Below are positions 53,138 to 61,495 of a stretch of DNA of 64,000 nt, piece after piece; the stretch's first letter is position 1, and each line of letters opens with the position of its first letter. Under the pieces are notes generated by a model. That model saw only the letters and a program-made list of their open reading frames with translations, did not search any database and was not told the DNA's origin. Origin of the DNA: JACCWP01 sp963801045. GTDB taxonomy: Bacteria; Actinomycetota; Actinomycetes; Propionibacteriales; Nocardioidaceae. The stretch spans positions 186,001 through 250,000 of the forward strand of contig CAWDDC010000005.1 of assembly GCA_963801045.1 (NCBI GenBank), read 5' to 3'. The translations under genes were made by a program, and so were the position numbers.

Positions 53138-54622
53138 ATGCCGCGGTTGAGTGCCGACACCCTGGACGCCATCACGTCCATGCCCACGCCGTCGTACGAC
53201 CGCGGGCAGGTCACGACCGGCATCGTGCACTTCGGAGTCGGCGGGTTCCACCGTGCGCACCAGGCGATGTACCTCGACCGGCTGATGACCGACGGCCTCG
53301 CCCTCGACTGGGGCATCTGCGGCGTCGGCGTGCTCCCGCACGACAAGCGGATGCACGAGGTCATGCAGGCCCAGGACTGCCTGTACACGTTGGTGCTCAA
53401 GCACCCCGACGGCCGCCTCGAGCCGCGGGTCATCGGCTCGATCTGCGACTACCTGTACGCGCCCGACGACCCGGACGCCGTGGTCGAGCGCATGACCGAT
53501 CCCCGGACCCGGATCGTGTCCCTCACCGTCACCGAGGGCGGCTACCACGTGCACCCGGTGACGGGGGAGTTCGACGATCGCGACGACGACATCCGGCACG
53601 ACATCAGCAACGGATCCTCCCCGGATGCCAAGCCTCGCACGATGTTCGGCTTCGTGACCGCTGCCCTGCGACGCCGGCGCGACGCCGGCACACCCGCCTT
53701 CACCGTGATGTCCTGCGACAACATCCAGGGCAACGGCGACGTCGCGCACAAGATGATCACCGCGTTCGCGCGGCTGCAGGACGCCGACCTCGCGGACTGG
53801 ATCGAGCGCGAGGTGCCGTTCCCCAACTCGATGGTCGATCGCATCACTCCGGTCACCAGCGACGACGACCGGCAGGTGCTCGCCGAGCGGTTCGACGTCG
53901 AGGACGAGTGGCCGGTGGTGTGCGAGCCGTTCACCCAGTGGGTGCTCGAGGACCGCTTCGTCGACGGCCGCCCGCCCTACGACGACGTCGGTGTGCAGCT
54001 CGTCGACGACGTCGAGCCCTACGAGCTGATGAAGCTCCGGCTGCTCAACGCCAGCCACCAGGCGCTGTGCTATCTCGGCTACCTGGCCGGCTACCGCTAT
54101 GCGCACGAGGTCTGCCAGGACCCGCTGTTCGCCGACTTCCTGCTCGCGTACATGGATCGCGAGGCCACCCCGACCCTCGGACCCGTGCCCGGTGTCGACC
54201 TCGACGCGTACAAGCCCGGGCTGATCGAACGCTTCGCCAACCCCGAGGTACGCGACACGCTCGCCCGGCTGTGCGCCGAGAGCTCAGACCGGATCCCGAA
54301 GTGGCTGCTGCCGGTCGTGCGCCGCAACCTCGCCGACGGCGGCGAGATCGCGTGCTCGGCGCTGGTGGTGGCGGCGTGGGCGCGCTATGCCGAGGGAGTC
54401 GACGAGCAGGGGGAGCCGATCGAGGTGGTCGACCGGCTCGCCGAGCGGCTGGTGGCGACCGCGCAACGGCAGCGGGAGGAGCCGCTGGCGTTCCTCGAGG
54501 ACCGGGACCTGTTCGGCGACCTGATCGACGACGAGCGGTTCACCACCGCCTACCGGCAGGCGCTCGACTCGTTGCACCAGCACGGCGCCCGCGCGTCCCT
54601 CGAGGCCTGGCGGGACCGCTAG
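53138..54622 (+). CDS. Mannitol/fructuronate-type polyol dehydrogenase
   Basis: A 494-residue long-chain polyol dehydrogenase: GIVHFGVGGFHRAHQAMYLD near the N-terminus, ALDWGICGVGVLPHDKRMHE, SCDNIQGNGDVAHKMI, PNSMVDRITPVT and the catalytic lysine region ELMKLRLLNASHQALCYLGY. It oxidises mannitol, arabitol or hexuronate-derived polyols with NAD. ATG 53138 follows GGAGGAGACC. The gene stands alone; no sugar transporter or kinase is adjacent, so the substrate is uncertain (mannitol 2-dehydrogenase is the most common annotation). Confidence 0.88.
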   Translation: MPRLSADTLDAITSMPTPSYDRGQVTTGIVHFGVGGFHRAHQAMYLDRLMTDGLALDWGICGVGVLPHDKRMHEVMQAQDCLYTLVLKHPDGRLEPRVIGSICDYLYAPDDPDAVVERMTDPRTRIVSLTVTEGGYHVHPVTGEFDDRDDDIRHDISNGSSPDAKPRTMFGFVTAALRRRRDAGTPAFTVMSCDNIQGNGDVAHKMITAFARLQDADLADWIEREVPFPNSMVDRITPVTSDDDRQVLAERFDVEDEWPVVCEPFTQWVLEDRFVDGRPPYDDVGVQLVDDVEPYELMKLRLLNASHQALCYLGYLAGYRYAHEVCQDPLFADFLLAYMDREATPTLGPVPGVDLDAYKPGLIERFANPEVRDTLARLCAESSDRIPKWLLPVVRRNLADGGEIACSALVVAAWARYAEGVDEQGEPIEVVDRLAERLVATAQRQREEPLAFLEDRDLFGDLIDDERFTTAYRQALDSLHQHGARASLEAWRDR

Positions 54623-54732
54623 CCAGAACTTTCTGGCGACGCATGTCGATTCGTCCCGTCGGCGTTCGTGTAGTGGGTGAGAGGCCGGCACGACGCCGAC
54701 CGCCTACCGTGAACGAGTCGAGGAGGATCGCC

Positions 54733-55086
54733 ATGAAGCAGTACCTGCTCAGCATCTACCAGCCCGACGGGGACCCGCCCGCGCCCGAGGTCCTGGAGCC
54801 GATCATGCGAGACCTGGAGGCCGTCAACAACGAGATCCGGGCCGCCGGCGCCTGGGTGTTCTCCGGCGGCCTGCACCCGCCGAGCACCGCCACCGTGCTG
54901 CGGCTCAAGGGCGATGACGTGCTGACCGTCGACGGCCCGTACGTCGAGGGCAACGAGCACATCGGCGGCTTCACGATCGTCCAGGCCGACGACCTCGACG
55001 CCGCGCTCAAGTGGGGCCGCAAGCTCGCCCGGGCGATCACCCTTCCGATCGAGGTCCGGCCGTTGGAGCACGGAACCTGCACGTGA
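54733..55086 (+). CDS. DGPF-domain (YCII-related) protein, ECF42 partner
   Basis: A 117-residue protein MKQYLLSIYQPDGDPPAPEV with the motif VDGPYVEGNEHIGGFTIVQA, here DGPY in place of the usual DGPF, and a C-terminal helix ending IEVRPLEHGTCT. DGPF proteins are encoded next to ECF42 sigma factors in many actinobacteria and are thought to be the sigma factor's targets or partners. ATG 54733 follows AGGAGGATCGCC. The stop overlaps the sigma-factor start (GTGA). Confidence 0.88.
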   Translation: MKQYLLSIYQPDGDPPAPEVLEPIMRDLEAVNNEIRAAGAWVFSGGLHPPSTATVLRLKGDDVLTVDGPYVEGNEHIGGFTIVQADDLDAALKWGRKLARAITLPIEVRPLEHGTCT

Positions 55087-56318
55087 GCGACGGCGTGCCG
55101 GGCGTACCGGCATCGGTGATCGACCGCGTGTTCCGCGAGGAGCACGGCCGGGCGGTGGCCGTCCTGGTCCGCACCTTCGGCGACATCGACCTCGCCGAGG
55201 AGGCGGTCCAGGACGCGTTCACCGCCGCGGTGCAGCGGTGGCCGTCCACCGGGCTGCCCGCGAGCCCGGCCGGATGGATCATCACCACCGCCCGCAACCG
55301 GGCGATCGACCGGTTGCGGCGGGAGGCCTCCCGCGAGGACCGGTACGCCCAGGCCGCCCTGCTGCACGCACGCGACGAGACCGCGGAGGAGGGGCCCGTG
55401 CGAGACGACCGACTGCGGCTGATCTTCACCTGCTGCCACCCCGCGCTGGCCCCGGCCGCCCAGGTCGCGTTGACGCTGCGGCTGCTGGGCGGGCTCACGA
55501 CGCCGGAGATCGCCCGCGCGTTCATCACCCCCGAGCCGACGATGGCCCAGCGACTGGTGCGGGCCAAGGCCAAGATCCGCGACGCCCGCATCCCCTACCG
55601 GGTGCCCGCCGACGCCGACCTCCCGGATCGGCTGCGGGGGGTGCTCGCGGTCGTCTACCTGATCTTCAACGAGGGGTACGCCGCCAGCTCGGGTGAGGAT
55701 CTCGTACGCGACGACCTCTGCGCGGAGGCGGTACGGCTCGGGCGGCTGTTGGTCGAGCTGATGCCCGACGAACCCGAGGCGCGGGGGCTGCTCGCGCTGA
55801 TGCTGCTCTCGGAGTCCCGTCGGGAGGCGCGGACGAGCCCGGACGGCGCCCTGGTACTGCTCGGCGACCAGGACCGTGGCCGCTGGGACCGCGAGCGCAT
55901 CGCCGAGGGTCAGGCCCTGGTGCGGCAGTGCCTGCGCCGCGACCAGCCCGGTCCGTACCAGATCGAGGCGGCGATCAACGCCGTGCACAGTGACGCAGCG
56001 ACCGCTGCCGACAGCGACTGGGACCAGATCGTGCAGCTGTACGACCAGCTGCTGGCCATCGCGCCGAGCCCCGTGGTCGCGCTGCACCGTGCGGTCGCGG
56101 TGGGCGAGGTCGAGGGTCCGGCTGCCGCGCTGGTGCTCGTCGACGGGCTCGACCTGGACGCCTACCACCTGTTCCACGCCGTGCGCGCGCACCTGCTCGT
56201 GCAGCTGGGCCGTGAGAGCGAGGCGGCGGTGGCGTACGAGGCGGCGATCGCGCGCACCGACAACGCGACCGAGCGCGACTTCCTGCAGGCGAGGCGCGCT
56301 GCCCTCGTGCCGGCGTGA
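55083..56318 (+). CDS. ECF42-type RNA polymerase sigma factor with C-terminal extension
   Basis: A 411-residue sigma factor. Region 2 (VLVRTFGDIDLAEEAVQDAF and GWIITTARNRAIDRLRRE) and region 4 (QVALTLRLLGGLTTPEIARA, MAQRLVRAKAKIRDA) are followed by a helical C-terminal domain of about 200 residues (VVYLIFNEGYAASSGEDLVR, LLALMLLSESRREAR, IEAAINAVHSDAATAADSDW, VVALHRAVAVGEVEGPAAAL) with TPR-like repeats, the hallmark of ECF42. No anti-sigma factor is present; the C-terminal domain is believed to control activity. Co-transcribed with the DGPF protein. Confidence 0.92.
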   Translation: MSDGVPGVPASVIDRVFREEHGRAVAVLVRTFGDIDLAEEAVQDAFTAAVQRWPSTGLPASPAGWIITTARNRAIDRLRREASREDRYAQAALLHARDETAEEGPVRDDRLRLIFTCCHPALAPAAQVALTLRLLGGLTTPEIARAFITPEPTMAQRLVRAKAKIRDARIPYRVPADADLPDRLRGVLAVVYLIFNEGYAASSGEDLVRDDLCAEAVRLGRLLVELMPDEPEARGLLALMLLSESRREARTSPDGALVLLGDQDRGRWDRERIAEGQALVRQCLRRDQPGPYQIEAAINAVHSDAATAADSDWDQIVQLYDQLLAIAPSPVVALHRAVAVGEVEGPAAALVLVDGLDLDAYHLFHAVRAHLLVQLGRESEAAVAYEAAIARTDNATERDFLQARRAALVPA

Positions 56319-56324
56319 CCGCGC

Positions 56325-56963
56325 TCAGCGACCCTCGACGGCGACCCGGACGCCGAGACCGACGAGGAGGGTGCCGGTGATCGCGTCGAGCCGGCGCCGC
56401 ACCGTCGTCCGCCGGAACCACGCGCCGGCGCGGGCCACCCCGGCGGCCAGGCTCAGGTAGAGCACGATCTCGAGGGCGATCTGGAGCAGCGCGAGCAGCG
56501 CGGTGGTGGCGAACAGCGGCCGTCCAGCCGGCACGAACTGCGGGTAGAACGCCACCATGAACACCGCGGCCTTCGGGTTCGCCAGCTGGACCAGCGCTCC
56601 CTCGCCGAGGGCTCGCCACCAGCCGCCGGTGGCGGGCGGAGCGGGCGGTGCGTCGGGCGGGATCCCACGATCGCGCCACGCGGCACGCCAGGCGCGTACG
56701 CCGAGGACCACCAGCACCACGGCACCGGCGGCGCGGAGCCCGACGAACGCGACCTGCGAGGCGGCGACCAGCGCGGCCACCCCCGCCGCGGCGAGCAGCG
56801 CCCAGACGTACAGGCCGAGCTCGAGGCCCAGCACCGTCGGCACCGCGCCGCGGAATCCTCGCACCGCCGCGCGCCGGAAGATCAGCGCCATCGCGGGGCC
56901 GGGGGACGCCGAGATCAGCAGCACCGCGACCACGAACGCCGGCAGCGAGACGACGACATCCAT
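56325..56963 (-). CDS. LysE/RhtB-type amino acid exporter
   Basis: A 212-residue membrane protein with six segments: VAVLLISASPGPAMALIFRR holds the family's SPGP motif, RGFRGAVPTVLGLELGLYVW and LVQLANPKAAVFMVAFYPQF the conserved NPK loop. LysE/RhtB proteins expel amino acids such as lysine, threonine or homoserine. ATG 56963. It faces the ALDH7-type gene divergently with a 60-bp gap; a link with lysine metabolism is possible given that neighbour. Confidence 0.88.
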   Translation of the reverse strand: MDVVVSLPAFVVAVLLISASPGPAMALIFRRAAVRGFRGAVPTVLGLELGLYVWALLAAAGVAALVAASQVAFVGLRAAGAVVLVVLGVRAWRAAWRDRGIPPDAPPAPPATGGWWRALGEGALVQLANPKAAVFMVAFYPQFVPAGRPLFATTALLALLQIALEIVLYLSLAAGVARAGAWFRRTTVRRRLDAITGTLLVGLGVRVAVEGR

Positions 56964-57023
56964 CCGGACAGCATGGCAGGGCTGCGACACTGCGGTTCGA
57001 CACCCACACCCCGCAGGAGCGAC

Positions 57024-58568
57024 ATGACCGTCACCGCCACCGCCGACCTCCGTACCCGCGCGCACGAGGCCCTCACCGGCTGCGGCGTCGCGCCTGACCG
57101 GCTCGAGGACGGCGGCCCGCCGGCGCGTACGCCGGTGACCGGCGAGACGCTGTTCGGCGTACGCGCCACCGACCCCGACGACGTGGCGAAGGTGGTCGCG
57201 ACCGCCCAGGACGCCTTCCTGGTCTGGCGGACGACGCCGGCGCCCGTACGCGGAGCGCTGGTGAAGCGGCTGTCCGAGCTGCTCGTGGAGCACCGCCAGC
57301 AGCTCGCCGACCTGGTGACGATCGAGGCCGGCAAGATCGGCTCGGAGGCGCTCGGCGAGGTCCAGGAGATGGTCGACGTCTGCGACTTCGCGGTGGGGCT
57401 CTCCCGGCAGCTGTACGGATCGACGATGCCGTCGGAACGGCCGGGCCACCGGCTGATGGAGACCTGGCACCCGCTGGGCGTGGTCGGCGTGATCTCGGCG
57501 TTCAACTTCCCGGTGGCGGTGTGGTCGTGGAACACCGCCGTCGCGCTGGTGTGCGGCGACGCGGTGGTGTGGAAGCCGTCCGAGCTCACGCCGCTCACCG
57601 GCCTCGCGTGCAGCGCGCTGCTCGACCGGGCGATCGCGGAGACCGGTGCTCCGCCCGGGCTGCACCAGGTGCTGATCGGCAGCGCCAACGTCGGCGAGCG
57701 GCTGGTGGACTCCCCGGACGTCGCGCTGGTGAGCGCCACCGGCTCGACCGCGATGGGTCGTACGGTCGGGCCGCGGGTGGCGGCCCGGTTCGGTCGCTGC
57801 CTGCTCGAGCTCGGCGGCAACAACGCGGCGGTCGTCACGCCGTCGGCCGACCTCGACCTCACCGTCGACGCCGTCGTCTTCGCGGCTGCGGGCACCGCCG
57901 GGCAGCGCTGCACGACGATGCGCCGGGTCATCGCGCACGAGGACGTGGCGGACGAGCTGGTCGAGCGGCTCGCGGCGGCCTACCGCAGCCTGCCGATCGG
58001 CGACCCGCTGGAGGCGGGGACGCTGGTGGGGCCGCTGGTCGGCGAGCGGGCGTACGACGCGATGGGTGCGGCGATCGAGCGCGCGGTCGCTGACGGGGGC
58101 GAGCTGGTCGCCGGCGGCGGCCGGCGGCTCGCGGACGAGGCGCCGGCTGCGCGCTACGTCGAGCCGGCGCTGGTTCGGATGCCGGCGCAGACCGACGTCG
58201 TGCGTGCGGAGACGTTCGCGCCGGTGCTGTACGTGCTGACGTACGGCGGCGACCTCGACGAGGCGCTGCAGCTGCACAACGCCGTGCCGCAGGGCCTGTC
58301 GGCCGGGATCTTCACCCGCGACCAGGCCGAGGCGGAACGGTTCCTGGCGCCCGACGGCGCCGACTGCGGCATCGTCAACGTCAACATCGGGACGTCCGGC
58401 GCCGAGATCGGCGGCGCGTTCGGCGGGGAGAAGGAGACCGGCGGCGGCCGCGAGTCGGGCTCCGACGCGTGGCGCGCCTACATGCGCCGCGCGACCAACA
58501 CCGTCAACTACTCCGGCGCCGTCGCCCTCGCGCAGGGGGTCAGCTTCTCCGCGCCCGCCGAGGGGTGA
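57024..58568 (+). CDS. amaB: ALDH7-type aldehyde dehydrogenase (L-aminoadipate-semialdehyde dehydrogenase-like)
   Basis: A 514-residue enzyme with HPLGVVGVISAFNFPVAVWS, WNTAVALVCGDAVVWKPSEL, general base in LLELGGNNAAV, catalytic cysteine in AAGTAGQRCTTMRRVI and the C-terminal IGGAFGGEKETGGGRESGSD motif specific to ALDH7A1/AmaB. That family oxidises alpha-aminoadipate semialdehyde in lysine degradation, though some members act on other aldehydes. ATG 57024 follows CAGGAGC. No lysine aminotransferase gene is adjacent in this window. The gene ends directly at the 74-bp repeat array. Confidence 0.85.
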   Translation: MTVTATADLRTRAHEALTGCGVAPDRLEDGGPPARTPVTGETLFGVRATDPDDVAKVVATAQDAFLVWRTTPAPVRGALVKRLSELLVEHRQQLADLVTIEAGKIGSEALGEVQEMVDVCDFAVGLSRQLYGSTMPSERPGHRLMETWHPLGVVGVISAFNFPVAVWSWNTAVALVCGDAVVWKPSELTPLTGLACSALLDRAIAETGAPPGLHQVLIGSANVGERLVDSPDVALVSATGSTAMGRTVGPRVAARFGRCLLELGGNNAAVVTPSADLDLTVDAVVFAAAGTAGQRCTTMRRVIAHEDVADELVERLAAAYRSLPIGDPLEAGTLVGPLVGERAYDAMGAAIERAVADGGELVAGGGRRLADEAPAARYVEPALVRMPAQTDVVRAETFAPVLYVLTYGGDLDEALQLHNAVPQGLSAGIFTRDQAEAERFLAPDGADCGIVNVNIGTSGAEIGGAFGGEKETGGGRESGSDAWRAYMRRATNTVNYSGAVALAQGVSFSAPAEG

Positions 58569-58850
58569 CGAATCTCGAGACATTGTGGTCGCCCGGGCAG
58601 CCCGGATGTCTCGAGATCGGTCCAGCGTGGCGAGGCGGCTGACGGATGTCGAGACATTGTGGTCGCCCGGGCAGCCCGGATGTCTCGAGATCGGTCTGGG
58701 GTGGCGAGGCGGCTAACGAATGTCGAGACATTGTGGTCGCCCGGGCAGCCCGGATGTCTCGAGATCGGTCGGCGGCGGCACCCGGCCGACCAATGTGGTG
58801 CCCGTGTGGGGGTCGGGGCCACCCGAATGGCACGACATCGGTCGCTCGGC
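58567..58850. repeat. 74-bp palindromic tandem repeat, three copies plus a degenerate fourth
   Basis: Units start at 58567, 58641 and 58715 with a strict 74-bp period; a shorter degenerate copy follows (58789-58850). Each unit holds CGAGACATTGTGGTCGCCCG, then GGCAGCCCGG and ATGTCTCGAGATCGGTC, so that (TC)TCGAGACAT pairs with ATGTCTCGAGA around an inner CCGGG-rich hairpin. It fills the gap between the convergent ALDH7 and Fe-ADH genes and probably also ends transcription. The period is not a multiple of three, against a coding role. Confidence 0.9.
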
Positions 58851-58867
58851 GTGGCGCGCCCGCCCGC

Positions 58868-59996
58868 TCAGCGGCAGGCGGCGACGACGTCCTCCACCTC
58901 GTCCGGCTCCAGCTGCCGGGGGTGGTTCCGGCTGACCGCGTCGGCCAGCGCGCCGGCGGCGATCGGGCCGACCAGCGCGGGCGTCACGCCGAGCTCGCGC
59001 AGCGGCCGCCGGGCGCCGACCTGGTCAGCGAGCGCGCTCGCCGCCGCCACCGCGTCGGCAGCCCCCATCGCGGCCGCGACCCGGGCGTACGGCTCCGCGG
59101 CCACCGGCGCCGTACGGGTCATCACCTCGGCCAGCACGGCCGACAGCGCCAGCCCGTGCACCGCGCCGGTGTGGGCGGTCGTCGCGTGCGCCAACCCGTG
59201 CACGATCCCCAGCCCGCTGATCGACAGCGCCAGCCCGGCCAGGTGCGCGCCCATCAGCAGCTGCGGCCCGGGCCTCCAGGTCGGTGCCGTCGTCGACCGC
59301 AGCGGCGAGGCTGCCGCTCACCAGCCGCACCGCCTCCGTGGCGTACGCCGCCGACATCGGGTTGGACCCGCGCGAGGCCAGCGACTCGATGCCGTGCACC
59401 AGCGCGTCCATGCCGGTCGCGGCGGTGGCACCGGGCGGCAGCCCGACGGTCAGCTCGGGGTCGAGCACCGACACCCGCGGCCGCACGCTGTCGTCGCCGA
59501 CGTAGACCTTGCGGCAGGCCCGCTCGTCCTCGATCACGCCGAACCCGTTGGTCTCCGCCCCGGTGCCCGCGGTCGTCGGGACGGCGACCACCGGCAGCCC
59601 CGGCTGCACGACTGCGCCGAGCGACCGCACCGACCCCGGGTTCGTGCCGAGCAGCGCGATCCCCTTCGCGGCGTCGAGGACCGATCCGCCGCCGAGCGCG
59701 ACGACCACGCAGTCGCCGAGCCCGCGTACGACACCCGCCGCCTCGTCCAGCGTCGCGGTCGTCGGGTTGGGCGCGATCGCGTCGTGGACCGTGACCTCCA
59801 GACCCGCCGCCTCCAGCAGGGCAACCACCCGCGCGACCACCCCGGCGGAGCGCAGTCCGGCATCGGTCACCAGCAGCACCCGCCGCGACCCGAGCTCGTC
59901 CACGCACCCGGCCAGCCGGGCGATCGCGCCGACGCCGAACTCGATCCGCGCGTGCGAGCCCAGGCTGAGCGCCGTGGCCGCCAGCGGCTCGGTCAC
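58868..59996 (-). CDS. Iron-containing alcohol dehydrogenase (frameshifted)
   Basis: A 375-residue enzyme with one extra base near 59267. NAD-binding VVVALGGGSVLDAAKGIAL and VPTTAGTGAETNGFGVI; metal ligands in GMDALVHGIES and the corrected GIVHGLAHATTAHTGAVHGL. Group III Fe-ADHs reduce or oxidise short-chain alcohols, lactaldehyde or hydroxyacids. GTG 59996 overlaps the upstream ALDH stop (GTGA), making it the last of three coupled genes with the enolase-superfamily dehydratase and the ALDH. Confidence 0.86.
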
Positions 59997-61495
59997 GACA
60001 GGTCGACCCACGTGGTCTTGAGGCCGGTGTACTCCGCGAGCGCGTGCAGCGACTTGTCCCGCCCCGCGCCGGAGCCCTTGAAGCCGCCGAACGGCGCGAA
60101 CACGTCGGTGGCGTCGAACGTGTTCACCCACACGGTGCCGGCACGCAGCGACCGGGCGACCCGGTGCGCGGTGCCGATGTCGCGCGTCCACACCGACGCC
60201 GCCAGCCCGTAGTCGGTGGCGTTGGCCAGCGCCAGGCCCTCGTCGATGCCGGAGAACTCGGTCACCGCCAGCACCGGCCCGAAGATCTCCTCCCGCGCCA
60301 CCGTGCTGTCGTTGGCCACGCGGTCGAGCACGGTCGGCTCCACGAAGAACCCGCCGGACTCCTCCCGCAGCCGCTGCCCGCCGATGACGTCGGCACCCTC
60401 CGTACGCCCGACCTCGACGTAGCCGAGCACCCGGTCGAGCTGGGTGCGGTCGACGATCGCGCCCATCGTGGTGGCGGGGTCGAGCGGGTCGCCGACGACG
60501 AACTGCCGGTTGACGTCGAGCACCTTGTCCAGCAACGCGTCCTTGACCGTACGGTCCACGACCAGCCGCGAGCCGGCGTTGCAGGTCTGGCCGGCGTTGT
60601 AGCAGATGCCCCACGCCACCGCCTGTGCCACGGCGTCGAGGTCGGCCGCGTCGGCGAGCACCAGCTGCGGCGACTTGCCGCCGGCCTCGAGCTGCACCTG
60701 CTTGCCGTTGGACTCGCCGGCGTACGTCAGGAACATCCGGCCGACCTCGCCCGACCCGGTGAACGCGATCTTGTCGACGTCCGGGTGCCGGCCGAGCGCC
60801 TGCCCGGCCTCCGGCCCGAAGCCGGGCACCACGTTGAGCACGCCGTCGGGCAGCCCGGCCTCGGTCGCGAGCCGGGCGAGCAGCAGCGCCGACAGCGGCG
60901 ACTGCTCGGCGGGCTTGAGCACGACCGAGTTGCCGGTGGCGAGCGCGGGCGCGAGCTTCCAGGAGCTGATGATCATCGGGTAGTTCCACGGCACGACGGC
61001 GCCGACGACGCCGAGCGGCTCGCGGGTGATCGTGACCAGCGCCCCGGCCCGGTCGGCGCCACCTCGTCGTAGACCTTGTCCAGCGCCTCGGCGTACCACT
61101 GCACGGTGCCCGCCACCGCCGGCACGTCGACCCGCACCGACTCGCCGATCGGCTTGCCCATGTCGAGCGTCTCCAGCAGCGCCAGCTCGGCGGCGTGCTC
61201 GCGCACCAGCTCGGCCCACCGGGTCAGCACCCGCTTGCGGCTGCGGGGCGAGCGGTTGCGCCAGCGCCCGTCGTCGAACGCGGCCCGCGCGGCGCGTACG
61301 GCCGCGTCGACGTCGGCGGCGTCGCCGCGGGCGACCTGCGCGACCACCCGGTCGTCGCGGGGCGAGTGCGACCCGAAGGTCTGCCCGCTCGCGGCGTCGG
61401 CAGTAGGCACCGTCGACGAACATCCGGCCCTCGGGGGAGACCGCTTTCGCCGCGGCCACCCAGGCGTCGTGGTCGCGTTCCAGCAGTGACGTCAC
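59993..61495 (-). CDS. Aldehyde dehydrogenase (betaine-aldehyde/gamma-aminobutyraldehyde type; one +1 and one -1 frameshift)
   Basis: A 500-residue enzyme with an extra base near 61404 and a missing G near 61054; the opposite shifts cancel in length. Segments: GRMFVDGAYC, SPRDDRVVAQVARGDAADVD, VVGAVVPWNYPMIISSWKLA, FTGSGEVGRMFL, LEAGGKSPQLV, catalytic cysteine in YNAGQTCNAGSR, EEIFGPVLAV and FGGFKGSGAGRDKSLHA. The general base glutamate lies in QLEAGGKSP. The GTG start overlaps the upstream dehydratase stop. It likely oxidises an aldehyde arising in the same pathway. Confidence 0.86.
   Translation of the reverse strand: MTSLLERDHDAWVAAAKAVSPEGRMFVDGAYCRRRERADLRVALAPRRPGGRAGRPRRRRRRRRGRTRRAGRVRRRALAQPLAPQPQAGADPVGRAGARARRRAGAAGDARHGQADRRVGAGRRAGGGGHRAVVRRGAGQGLRRGGADRAGALVTITREPLGVVGAVVPWNYPMIISSWKLAPALATGNSVVLKPAEQSPLSALLLARLATEAGLPDGVLNVVPGFGPEAGQALGRHPDVDKIAFTGSGEVGRMFLTYAGESNGKQVQLEAGGKSPQLVLADAADLDAVAQAVAWGICYNAGQTCNAGSRLVVDRTVKDALLDKVLDVNRQFVVGDPLDPATTMGAIVDRTQLDRVLGYVEVGRTEGADVIGGQRLREESGGFFVEPTVLDRVANDSTVAREEIFGPVLAVTEFSGIDEGLALANATDYGLAASVWTRDIGTAHRVARSLRAGTVWVNTFDATDVFAPFGGFKGSGAGRDKSLHALAEYTGLKTTWVDLS

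Noticed and set aside
58567..58850. CRISPR array or repetitive protein gene
   Set aside because: Sequences between the palindromes are themselves repeated rather than unique, and the 74-bp period shifts the reading frame each time.
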